Source: Metallyticus violacea
Lineage: Eukaryota > Arthropoda > Insecta > Mantodea > Metallyticidae
Reading direction: 5' to 3'
DNA: 64,000 bases
NCBI GenBank assembly: GCA_030762175.1
Contig: CM060835.1
Span: 86,020,001 to 86,084,000, forward strand
Position numbers and translations under genes: made by a program. Under the pieces are notes generated by a model. That model ran no database searches, was not told where the DNA came from, and saw only the letters and a list, made by a program, of their open reading frames with translations. Positions 22,470 to 32,765 of the stretch are shown here, one piece after another. How positions within the stretch are numbered: the first letter of the stretch is position 1; each line of letters starts with the position of its first letter.

Positions 22470-22690
22470 TGCTTGCTGCTGGCAGCTTTCTCTTGCAGTC
22501 ACAATTATTGTTTCTCTACAGAAACCAGCCATAATCCCCAACATTGCAAGATCTCAACGACCTTGATAATGTTATTCCGATGTGGCTATGTCCTGATGAA
22601 AACGCTCCGCCTCTTCATCGCTTACAGGAAAAGGTCACAGTGTAATTGGAGGAAATTCAATTTTAGTGACATCTTACAGCTATTTCTTTA
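22470..22690 (-). pseudogene. Fragment of an arthropod repeat-associated protein
   Basis: The minus strand reads PFPVSDEEAERFHQDIATSE, a stop, then HYQGR, a stop, and DLAMLGIMAGFCRET. The pattern E..ERFHQDI....E.RYQGRW...ML.DYCW...R(D/E) is one I recall from a repetitive protein family found widely in arthropod genomes, whose function I do not know. Three stops make this a relic. The assignment is from memory of the motif only. Confidence 0.45.
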
Positions 22691-24149
22691 TAAATTTGTA
22701 GTAATGCGTACACTAAAGGTTTATATTGTTCATCCTTTCTATTGCTAAGTAAGCACGCCAGGCCGCCAGTTCCATACTTAGCTTAACTTATCTATGCGCC
22801 AATGAAAATACCCTCATTTAGCTTTGCACAAGCCAATCATGTCTATAGACTGTAATTCTAGTACTTTGAGCAAACGTATTTTGCTATTTCTCAAGATCTG
22901 TTTTATTTTTTTTCTTCCCAAATTTAAATCCCGCACAAAAAATGTACACCTCGTTGTACCACGTTTTTAAGTGGGAGGTTCGTAGGTTGAATCGCTTAAA
23001 CTTGAGGGCTAATTTGAATCATCACTGATGTTATTATCAGTTTCTTCAGATAACTTTGAGTAAACTGGTACTGGTAAAGTTTCACTAGGACAGGCTGTCA
23101 AATTCTTGATGGCACATTTGGATAAATAACATTGGCTTTTGTTTTCCTAGTCAAACTGTTACTTTTACCATAAAGAAATAATTTGCATCATTTTGTTGTT
23201 GCTGCCAAATCATATAAGATTTGAATTTTCCATGTAACTACTTTCTCAAATTAGTTGTACAAGTATGAAGAGTATAATAATATTTTGAGACCCACTTTTT
23301 ATTTTGATCACCAATTTAGAAAGCAGAGTAATGAAAATAATCTGTTTTTGTAATTTTATAACTTTTTTTCCATTAGAATTTTGGTATCAAGTTTTCGCAG
23401 AAATCACGACACTGAGGTTTCTCACTTTAATCCATGCTGAGCACAGAAATAAAGTCCAATAATAACTCACCAATACCTTGCTTCAAAAAACTACAGCACT
23501 AGACTAAATCATCAATGCGAAACTCCAAACGACAGTTTCACTCAGAACAATTTTAAAAGAATGAAGAACACATTTATCTCGTAAGATTTACACTTTTTTT
23601 CAATCTCCGGCGCTCCCATTCCAGCAACGGACTTTGGGTAATAAACTTGTACAATTCCGGGATTAGGGAGCTCACCAAGGACAAACGTTATCAAATATGA
23701 TAATTACTTCTTAAATTGCATATAATGATTTTTGAATTATCTATTCTAAAAAAATGTATGTAACAAAGCCCTTACTATATAACATACATTATATTACTTT
23801 TGTCGTTGTCGGTAATCGACTATAGATAAAAATGAGATCTGAGGACATATTCGGTTTCTTTGTATCAAAATTGACAAGAAACAATCATTATTGTCCCCGA
23901 GGTAAAATTAGAGTTCCTTAAGTAATCAGTCGTTGATTTAAAATATTTACAGTATGTTTATACATATCAGAAGCTACTGTCAATCATTTAACTTCAGACA
24001 AGGCTAAACCAAAAGTTTGAAAAAAGTAACATTTTCAACTTTGTTTTGAATTCTTACATAAAATTTAAAATCTACATTAATACGCATTACTATAAGAAAA
24101 GTTGTCGATCGCAACTTCCTCAGGCAGCAACGCTTCGGACTCACATTCG
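22691..24149. other. Unassigned AT-rich DNA
   Basis: Nothing recognised. A GC-richer spot at 23600-23700 has no open frame of note. Confidence 0.4.
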
Positions 24150-24424
24150 GGAATTCCCGTGTTCGGTCACATGGCCCCGGTCATCCTGACAAGATTTTTT
24201 CGTGCTTTCCTCTGGTCGCTTAGGCGAATTCTGGGATTGCATCTTTCCTTCTCACGAATTTCCCCCTCTACCAATTCAGTTTCATTTCACTGGTTCCTTT
24301 ACATTATTTAAAGCGCCAAGGCGAGATGTGAGGTGGTTTGAGCTTTAGAAAGGTTTCTGCCCCAACATTGGTATAGAAGCGACCCTTCTGAGGGGCTTAA
24401 TCTCTTTGGAGGGGAGATTCTGCC
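24150..24424 (+). repeat. SINE-B, 5' part, split by SINE-A
   Basis: It contains ttcctctggtcgcttaggcg, 'catctttccttctcacgaat', ggtttgagctttagaaagg and cttctgaggggcttaatc, in the order seen in the full copy 40597-41064. The element resumes at 24755. Confidence 0.8.
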
Positions 24425-24713
24425 GGAGTCGAGGTGTCGGTCCTGGTGCTGTAGTGGTAACCATACTTGCCTTCTAAACCCAAGATCGCGGGTTCGAACC
24501 CGGCCAGGATCGATGGATTTTTTCGGGCGTAAAAATCGTAAGTATGGTTTCCTTCGGAAGGGAAGTAAAGCCGTGGGTTCCGTGTCGTACATTTACGGCA
24601 CGAAAAAGAACCTCAAGCCTGAAAGAGAGGCTCTGAACCAAATTAGTCGGTCATTTCACGCCCTGAATTGAATGGGATGCTGATGACCTGAGATGTTAAA
24701 GAGCGTCCTTAAA

Positions 24714-24744
<31 letters not shown>

Positions 24745-24754
24745 AGTCGAGGTG
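24425..24754 (+). mobile_element. SINE-A inserted in SINE-B, with 12-bp target duplication
   Basis: The SINE is 24437-24742 (306 bp). It has a tRNA-like head with tggtgctgtagtggtaacc (box A-like) and gcgggttcgaacccggcc (box B-like), and a body with ccttcggaagggaagtaaag. It ends in gatgacctgagatgttaaa plus a tail of about 28 A. The 12-bp ggagtcgaggtg occurs on both sides (24425-24436 and 24743-24754), a textbook LINE-mediated insertion. It is the best SINE-A in the window. It would be transcribed by Pol III from the internal boxes. The 94-codon frame on - is not a gene. Confidence 0.93.
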
Positions 24755-24912
24755 CCTATCTGGAAACAATGTCAGAGAGCTCGTCTACACTCTATCTCAC
24801 CGTCCTCATCGGATATGTTCCTATTGGAGACGTAGGCACAAACGGACAGCCATTGAGCTAGCTACATTACCGAAATATCCTCCTCCAAACCTACCATTCA
24901 ATACATTTTAAT
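24755..24912 (+). repeat. SINE-B, 3' part, split by SINE-A
   Basis: It continues the SINE-B broken at 24424: 'cctatctggaaacaatgtca', 'ctatctcaccg', 'taggcacaaacggacagcc', ending 'ctaccattcaatacat'. It matches the window-start copy (1-186). Confidence 0.8.
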
Positions 24913-26436
24913 CCTTGAGCCGCGGCGTGCAATTTAATGCCTATTGGCACATGAGTGCTCCAATTTTATTCACTTTCTTAGAAAGTACATTCTTTTTTCG
25001 CCCATTAAGAGCTCCATGTGATGCAGTACATTACCAAAACCACACACATTTTCATTGCAAACATAGCAACGGCATATTACTCTCTCTAAAGTTAGCATTT
25101 AGTTACGCAAAGATTATTTAAACAAACATTTTGTATCACTAAAATACGTTACTATACTGAAAAAGGAGCAATAAATGAATAACTATTGTTAAACAATTAC
25201 AGTAAATTTTCGGAAAAAACTATAACATATCATTGTAAGTTACTCAGATAAAAAGTATCATTACAAAACATGCTTGTCTTTAATACGGTTGCAAAAGTAT
25301 AAGGTTTTTTAGTTCTCGTTCACTTTGAAACTGCTCGGAGTACTATATTAAATCTAATGTAATTAAAATAACCATAATAACGAGAACTAACATTATAATT
25401 TCCGGTACTGTTAGCATTACTTACGCTGTTGTTGTTACGTTGTTTATATTATATTATTTTTAAAAAATTAAATGAAACCAACCTAAATATAAATTATTTG
25501 TTGAATTGTTTTATTATAAATCGCATCTGTTTTATGGGCTGTTTTCAGATAATGCGCGATGTGAAATTTGAAAAAATGAGGCATTTAAAAGTTTAAGTAA
25601 ATTACTGTGTCTGATAAGCAAACTCAGGACGTTTGCACATGACACACCTCAGTTTTTCGAGAGGCGAAGGAAAAAATGCTGCCTACAGTAATCAAACCTA
25701 TTCTTTCTCCACAAGAAAATAATTAGTACATGTGCTTAGGTAACTTTAGCCCTCTTATTCCTAAAGCATAGAAGAAACTGAGGGGGGGGGGGAGGAGAGT
25801 ACGCGCTCTGACACTATACAGAAATACGATGTGCATGGCGTTTGCGGATATACAAATAATTTCATTAATGATTCGTCAGAAACTGGCAAATACTGAATTA
25901 CATACTCGAGAGGAAGAGATAAGGATCCTTGGCATGCAGGAAAGTTGCTGTCGAACTATCATGCTTCGCTAGTTTTGAAAGAAAGTAGGCTCTTAAAAGC
26001 AACGAAGTTGCAGCTGATCGTTCTGTCGTGTACGGAATTGAATAGGAAAACACTTGTGATCGTCGACTGTTTTCGTTCGCGTAAACCGAGCGCGTGTAAT
26101 GTTTTAATGCAACAATAGTTTAAATGGAACAACAGGAATCAACGTCACTAACAGGTACGCAGTGTCACGCTAAAGTCAAGACCATGTTGAGAAACTTTGT
26201 TTTGCTTTGCAGTAATACTGAAATGTAAACCAGGAAACTTCCGTAGGAGTGACGACACGGTGGAGGTTACCTTGTCTCGTGGTACAACAAATTGAAACAA
26301 GCTGGGATTTTACGTGCATTTAAATTGCTGTAAAACCCGACTTACGCAAATGCCAATAGCACAGTTTTGGGCTAAATATGCAGAGCTACAGTTCTTTTTT
26401 GCTCTAGATTGCTGCTTGTCATACTTAAAGTGTAAA

Positions 26437-26439
<3 letters not shown>
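24913..26439. other. Unassigned DNA with CpG-rich patch
   Basis: Mostly AT-rich. A G run lies at about 25783-25793. A CpG-rich patch at 26040-26100 precedes an ATG at 26124 that opens MEQQESTSLT and runs into a gt at 26155. See findings. Confidence 0.35.

Positions 26440-26478
<39 letters not shown>
26440..26478 (+). repeat. (AAT)n microsatellite
   Basis: About 13 AAT units. Confidence 0.97.
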
Positions 26479-26479
<1 letters not shown>

Positions 26480-27204
26480 TAATCATTCATAAAATTAATG
26501 ATCTATTATTACTGAAAAATAAAACATTTGGCTATCTTCCAATAGCATCTACGACAGGGGCGGCCCTCAATAAGGGCCAGATCGGCCCGGCCTCCCCATA
26601 GTTATTTACCACTCTCCCTTCTCCTGGTCTACTTTGAAAACAAAAAATACATTAAAAAAGCTATGTATAACCGATTAGTCCCTTAATTGTATTTTTCGCA
26701 ACAAGCACATTCCCTCTGAACTGTAGTAGCAGTAGCATGCGGGTCCTCAGTTAGAGAGAGAAAATCATGGGCCAAACCGGAAAATTGTACCCTTTAAAGT
26801 TAATACCTTCATAGGCCAGCAAGATCTTCAAGGACTTATATTTGTCTTATTTCTCTGTTCTCTTGGGCCAGCAGGAAGACGGCCCTTTCGGTATTCTTTC
26901 TTTTCTTAGGAACCAGATGTTGATGGGTTACTGACACAACTCAAAACTGACTAGAGATTGCCAACGCACTTTGTTTGGATTGGGTGGTTTCCTCACTGTT
27001 TGTCAGTAGAAAGTTGACTCTCACAGTGTTAACTGTTAAGTTACAAAAAGCGTATCTGTTTTGTGGCAACAAATAAAGTGGATGTTTTATTGAAGGCTCC
27101 ATTTTCGCGTCTAAGCTTAACTCTTAGCTTAGAAGTGAAACAATTTGGACCTCATCAACCGAAACTATAGGCGCTTACTCAGCAAGACGGTACAAAATTA
27201 AGCA

Positions 27205-27207
<3 letters not shown>

Positions 27208-27238
<31 letters not shown>
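27208..27238 (+). repeat. (TA)n microsatellite
   Basis: About 15 TA units. Confidence 0.97.
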
Positions 27239-27240
<2 letters not shown>

Positions 27241-27345
27241 TTTGAAAAAATGACTTGACAGCGTGTAAAGTGAAAACCTTATCTTGTCTATATGAATGAG
27301 ATTAGAAAAGAAATAGAAAGGGCAAATTTCGTTCTGTACAGGCCG

Positions 27346-27566
27346 ATGAAATGACAGATATTGTATATATGTCACAATTTATTGTGATATTACGATGTAT
27401 CAGTGGAAGTAAACCAGTTGAAAGATTCATAAAATTCATTGCTGTTTCTGAATTGACTACAGAAAACTTAAGGTATATTTTAACAGCTGAATTAGAAGAT
27501 TTCCACATAATCCAGAAAGTTATAGCCAAAAAGTATAATGGCGCTGCAGTTATGACAGAATGTTGA
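27346..27566 (+). pseudogene. hAT-type (DUF4371/ZMYM-like) transposase fragment
   Basis: The frame reads QADEMTDIVYMSQFIVILRC, then KPVERFIKFIAVSELTTENL, then FHIIQKVIAKKYNGAAVMTE and a stop. In hAT-derived DUF4371 proteins the same positions read DETTDIS...QL.V..RY, ERF..F and L..Q.YDGA.VM. The D of DETTD (here ADEMTD) and the DGA motif (here NGA) belong to the RNase H-like fold; the second catalytic-region Asp has become Asn. Only about 74 codons survive. No partner piece was recognised downstream. A possible hAT-like terminus lies 790 bp upstream (caggggcggccc at about 26556). Confidence 0.7.
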
Positions 27567-29274
27567 GGACGAGTATAAGTCTTGATAAAAGAGACCTGAC
27601 CCCACATCATTTGGGCATGTCCCTGGCCCACCTTTCTACAGGGACCACCAGCTACCACTGATCCACGAATATATCTTTATTGAAAACAATTATTGTAGTA
27701 ACTTGAATTAGCATGTAACTCTTCGATTTCATTTTGTAAACCTAATTATCCTGCACGAAACCAACTCAACCATTGTATTTGTTTTTTTCGTTTGCCTTAC
27801 TTTTATCTTCAGACTTGTATTGTATCGAAAAATATTCTCAGTGGCAGAAATACCGTGAGAAAGTTAAGGTTATCCAACAACATATATGGACGACAAAATA
27901 CGTAGATTTCGTAGCAAGTAACCCAAGTATTACCAACTAAAGGAGCTGAGAAGTTCCATCTTATCTCCGTTACATCTCTCGGTATCTGTTTGAACCTCTT
28001 AAATGACATGGGAAGTTTTTGAAGACGAAGATTAAGCGAAAGAGGCTGATACAATCCAAAGAAATCTCTACTGCTGAAACAGGAAAGCTTGTTAACCGCT
28101 TGTTTTAAATTGCGCACCGTTTTCTTTTGGAAGAAAACAATGTAGTCGCATAATTCGCAGCCTTCCTCTGTTATAATGGTCCGTTTTACACAGATACTGT
28201 AAGATCCTGTTTCCGGATGACTTGTGCAGGTTATTGTATAAAATTTAGTGCAAACGAGGTGCATAAAGAGTTGCTTGCCAATACGGGCGTCATTGTGCGC
28301 GTGATAATTTGTACATAAATACAACTTATGGCCACGAACGCACCATTAATTTTCCTTTTCCCAACACTGGTGTCGTCTACCTTATAACTAAAACCTTAAA
28401 CAATAACCTCAGGTGGTAACCAATTGAGAATACAGCGAAGGTACGGCTATTTTTAAGATGGGCTGGAGCCGCTGCACTTCAGAATTTCATGCGTTCTTAG
28501 CACGTAGTGGGCATAACTTTGAGCTTCACATTGGCTATAGCTACAGCTTGATAACAGTGAAGTCCAATCTAAATAACATTCTTTACCATAGGACGAGAAA
28601 AACCTGGAAAACTATTGCTCGATGTGTTTTATGTTTTAAAAAGTTTATCTTGCTCTTGATGTTTGTATTTGCGGTTATTATCTGTAGAAATAGTTTCATA
28701 TGTCGAACGTGAACATTTACCACTAACATATATATCTTATCGAAATGCAGTTAATATTTGAACCCATTTGCTCTTGTCTTCTACTGACGGCTGATTCTAG
28801 CATAAACAATGCTGTTAGTAAGTCATGCTTTGCTAAGTACGGAAATTGAAGATATTATTAATCTCAGGCGCGTAGAGATTATTATATAATTGTGAAGCAG
28901 CACTTTCGCTGAAACGTGCTTAAATATGCTTCCGTGTGGCTAAGATGATAATTATAACCGGCACACATATAGAACTAAAATCAAATGTGGTTATCCAGCA
29001 CGATTTGGCACTGTTAAGTGCGTTACACATAGACAACTGCTGTTTCACTGTACGCATGTCATTTGTTTACTTTCTCAATCTGCAATATCTAATTAATCCA
29101 GTGAAACAAAAGTATGTAAAACTTTCTTTATTCACCTTAAACATTTTAATACTACTTTCTACGCCTAGTTTCTGCAAATACCAAGTTCACGATATGTTTA
29201 CATCTCAAGATTATAAGAGATGAAACTTCATGTTTAGCAGAACTTGACCTTGCTGGCTAACTGTTGTGTTCCTT
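27567..29274. other. Unassigned DNA containing the longest ORF of the window
   Basis: A 171-codon frame on - (27809-28324) begins MYLCTNYHAHNDARIGKQLF. It contains several Cys and hydrophobic stretches but no domain I recognise. In 64 kb of AT-rich DNA such a length can arise by chance. No splice or promoter context was seen. Nothing else recognised. Confidence 0.3.
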
Positions 29275-29590
29275 GAAGAGAATGAAGCGTGCAAGGAAGA
29301 AGATCGCTATAGACAAGCAGTTAGAGTTGTGACACTACAAAGCAAATTTTAGAGAAAAATCCAAAAAGTAGTTGGGCGAGCTAATACACTGTTACATATA
29401 GTTGTGGAAATATTTAAGCGTGGAGAGTAAGGAAATTTATTCACGAAATAAAAAAGAAGAGGCAAGGCAACAAATTCGATAAAATCCATGGCTAGGGGTA
29501 TCTAATTTATTTTAGGTATTGCATTCGAGATATTAATACATAAATGTTTCCCAGAGTATTAAGAACTGCTGATTGTCACGGAAAGGAGTA
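29275..29590 (+). pseudogene. Possible Tc1-like N-terminal (helix-turn-helix) remnant
   Basis: Read across frames: IDKQLELCHYKANFREKSKK, VVGRANTLLHIVVEIFKRGE, then after 100 nt CFPRVLRTADCHGKE. This resembles the Tc1 layout Q...L...G.S.REI...VG.....V..V...FK..G, followed by VS..TVRRVLR..G..G. Downstream (29600-29900) I could not read the catalytic core. Weak call. Confidence 0.35.
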
Positions 29591-30309
29591 GTGTATAAAT
29601 AAACGTTAGCAAACGTAGGAATATGTCATTTGCATTAACTGTTGTTCAGACTTCCGGAACTCTGGCAAGTCCAGTAAGGAGGATACCAATACATTTGCCA
29701 TCTTGAGAAGAAGAACATACAGCACTGTAAACTATGAGTTTTGTCCGTTGTGGGGCGACATATGCGCTTCCGATGTGTGTAAACTTGATTTATTAATACT
29801 ACAATGAACATACGGCGTCTATGAACGCTGATCAAGTTAGGGCAATAAAAATGAGCTTTGGGACAGTGTGGGACAGGGATGATAAGGTAAATGACTTTCA
29901 TATTGTGAAAATAGGAGTATTATTAGAAACTTCACTCCAGTCAGCTGATTGGAAACTCGAGATGAAAACTCGTTAATGATAGCTAAACAACTTAGGAGAT
30001 TCTAGAGGGAGAAGAGGAAAATTTCTTCCCAAGGTTTGTAGAATCTGAGCCGAGGAAGTTGGCTACTATTGTAAAAGTTAAAGGAGAGGGTGTTTGCATG
30101 TAAAATATAAAACTGTACGAATAAAAATTACAAGTTTGTTTTCTAATTTTGTTTTCATTATATCCATTACTCGTAAAGAAAGACTATATTAGTTAAATAT
30201 TCAGAAATTATTATTTTAAAATATACAAAGAAATGTCATACTTTTGGATACGTTTATATTCATAAATCAAGGATTTGAGGGTTACTACTAAATTTTGAGA
30301 CACGTCAAA
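29591..30309. other. Unassigned DNA
   Basis: An 88-codon frame on - at 29635-29901 shows no motif. It may be the unreadable rest of the Tc1-like remnant. Confidence 0.35.
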
Positions 30310-31040
30310 ATGGGAGTGGATAGACTACCTTCGACTGTTTCATCTTTTCAAAGTGCTACCACCCACCCACTCACTTTCCCCAAAGGTGAAAAGTTATTTT
30401 CATATGTAGCCACTGCGTCTTCAGGCCGGAAAATCGCTTTCCTCGCACTGAGAAGACAAAATAATCGCATGGAGCCAGGTCAGGATTGTAGAGAGGATGA
30501 GTCACGAGTCTGACCTCTGGACTCCAGGAACCGTGTGAGCGGGAGCGTTGACGTGGTGAAGCAGGATCCCTGTCCTTGGAATTTGTGGAAAACTTTCGGC
30601 AGGCAGACTGTGGTGGATCACTTAGCAGTAACCACCTAAAGCAATTGTTTCTTCCCAACACTTCGGCCCTAGATCGTCATCTGGAATCTTTGTAGTATTT
30701 TTTCACACCATTCCAAGCGGGTGCGCTTTTTGCTTCAGTTCCAATGAAAGGAAACCTTCCCGACACGAAGATGATCGTGCAGGATCTTTGATACTGCCGG
30801 TTGTTCAATCTGGAAGGCTACCTCGATGTCCTTAAATGTTACGCGATTGTTATCGATTACCATTTTTCCGACCCCAACAATGTTTCTCTCAGTCACTGCC
30901 TTTGCCGGACGCCTACTTCTTTGCTCTGAAGTTGGACGAGTTTTTAAATTAAGCAAACCAGCAAAAAACAATTGCCCTAGATGAAGCAAGATCTCCAAAA
31001 GTCTGTGGTAGGCGCTCAATGCTTTAGAACTCATTCACAC
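30310..31040 (-). pseudogene. Mariner family 3 transposase, broken
   Basis: On the minus strand from 31034: LNLKTRPTSEQRSRRPAKAV (for F..FK.GRTS.....SGRP), then ERNIVGVGKMVIDNNRVTFK, DIEVAFQIEQPAVSKILHDH and LRVGKV, the two helix-turn-helix units and linker of mariner transposases. After stops comes RLEWCEKILQRF. The core is mostly lost. The C-terminal part near 30500-30450 reads HPLYNPDLAPCDYFVFSVRG (for HP.YSPDLAPCDYFLF), preserving the DLAPCDY block that holds the third catalytic Asp, and then a degraded tail. Multiple stops and frameshifts. It is distinct from families 1 and 2 by sequence in the N-terminal region. Confidence 0.82.
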
Positions 31041-31955
31041 CACTCTTGAAATCATAGCACGAAAATTCTCTCTCCAGCTCCATCGTAACGACTGGCTGCC
31101 TGTGCACGGGAGGGATTGTTGATCCTCACACTCTAGAAAGCGGATGCGGAGTGGGGAGGGCCGCTACCTGGTAGCGACCCGTTTACTCGTAAGAGATGAG
31201 GCTAGTACATGACACATTCCTTTTAAAGGGCTCGTACTGACTCTCGTTAGCACACAATTTCCGCGCTGATAGCTATAAGTGGACATTCAGCTGCAGTTTG
31301 CTGTTACGAAAGTAAGGCATTGTTCCTATCTTTGTGTTATTATAACTCAGTTTGCGGTAGAGATTAGTATAGGTATTCGTGTTATTACATACATGCTATT
31401 GGTTAGTAAATACAGTGAGTATTTAATTAAATTAAATTTAATTGAATTAAACGTTATTATAATGTATTGAACCGCTACCACTAAACTACAGAAATAACTT
31501 CATGCCATAGAGGTACTTAAAGAAAAATATCAGACAAAAACTGAACTGAGAGAGTTGTTGTGAGTGAATGCAAATTTCATTAAAAGATGTCAAATGTGTG
31601 ACTGCACATAGGACGCCGAGCATCTGCTATAACACAAGTTAGTACTCATTATGAAATCGCGTTCATGGTGTTATTGATCAAAGTTGTGCGAGTAGAAATT
31701 GAGGAGAACTTGGAGGGGACGAATAGTTGCGTACTTAGGCCGAAAGTAGCTCTGTAGGATGGTGCTAAAATAGCTGAACTTTTCATAGAAAGCTGAAGCA
31801 TAAGACGTGTATAATACGTTGCAAGCAGATGGTGTATTGCAATCAGTTCCGTTCTAAGCACTTTTGCCTTACTAATTCGTAAAGGAAATCGGTTTGAAAG
31901 TATTAGATTGTGTTTTGTTAAGTTCTCATATGTATTTAAGGCTGATGTTAAGATG
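31041..31955. other. Unassigned DNA
   Basis: A GC-rich patch at 31070-31200 may be the outer part of the mariner at 30310-31040. No terminal repeat was found. Confidence 0.35.
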
Positions 31956-32765
31956 ATCGGGTCTTCATTTTATTCTTCCCCGCACGCGGATCAGGTCCGA
32001 AGTTGGCAATCACAGCGGAACACACAAACACTCGCATTGTCACTGATAAGTCTGGACCTTAGATAGTGAGAAATTATTGCGTTTAATATCTCTGTTTGCT
32101 ATGGTTCAATATTTAATACAGAACAACGCATTTTCATTCATAAATCAGCTGATTTTGTCGTTCAGATTTTCAAAGAATATTTTCCACAGGTTCACGCACC
32201 TGACAAATCTACAGTTCGTAAAATAGTGCTTAAGTTTAAAACAAGACAATAAGATGCAGCGGTGAGAGAAAAAATTTGGATGATATCGCTGCGTGATTAG
32301 AACATACTGCGCGAAAGTCTCTTGCACAAGTTGTCAGCCGTACATCAGCACAACCTGCTATATCTGTTACTGCAACAAGGTAGATGTCCAACCCAAAAGA
32401 ACTTTTGGAAAAGTTTCCTTTTGTAAATCGAACAATATCGGATTTGAATAAGAGCCTGCAATAGTCTTAATAAACCGCGAAAATATTTAAGTAGACAATT
32501 ACTTAGAAAATAATGGCAGTACTATGCAAACTCAAATATCCATTGTAATTATTTTGAATTGCCTGTGTAGTTTTTGAACACTTTCTAGATATTTAATAAA
32601 TGAACATTTTACTGCCACAGGAATTATTCACATTTACAGTTAATAAATACATACATTTAAATTGCGAAAAGTTAATCCCTGCAAGGTTACATCTTCTGCT
32701 GGACTGTTATGCTGTGTGCTCCCAGTCCGATCCGCGTGCGGGGAAAAACAAAACGAAGACCCGAT
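31956..32765 (+). mobile_element. Internally deleted Tc1/mariner-like element with 37-bp TIRs
   Basis: Both ends carry the same sequence in inverted orientation: atcgggtcttc, then a variable base, TTTT, and so on to cccgcacgcggatc. By eye 34 of 37 positions agree and all three differences are transitions. The left TIR is 31956-31992, the right 32729-32765. The element is about 810 bp, too short for a full transposase (about 1.3 kb). It contains an N-terminal transposase remnant on + (see 32115-32380). I could not define a clean TA duplication. It is a non-autonomous, MITE-like derivative whose autonomous parent should share these TIRs. Confidence 0.82.
32115..32380 (+). pseudogene. Tc1/mariner transposase N-terminal remnant inside TIR element
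   Basis: From 32115 the frame reads NTEQRIFIHKSADFVVQIFK, EYFPQVHAPDKSTVRKIVLK and FKTRQ to a stop at 32250-32252. It then slips to give LDDIAA, a stop, and LEHTARKSLAQVVSRTSAQP. In insect relatives this is E.R.FI......F......F...FP....P..STI.RLV.KF...GS, followed by LDDI.ARLE.SPRKSL..L....G.S. So the DNA-binding head is kept and the DDE core is lost. It lies in the same orientation as, and wholly inside, the TIR-bounded element. Confidence 0.78.

Noticed and set aside
24437..24510. tRNA gene at the SINE-A head.
   Set aside because: Box A and B are present, but the sequence continues into a SINE body with A tail and target duplication, and the acceptor stem does not close; it is a SINE head. 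The same applies to 39015, 40600, 49800 and 63770.
27809..28324. Longest ORF in the window (171 codons, -).
   Set aside because: No recognisable domain, no codon or splice context, and a length that can occur by chance in 64 kb of both strands. Listed only as part of an unassigned stretch.
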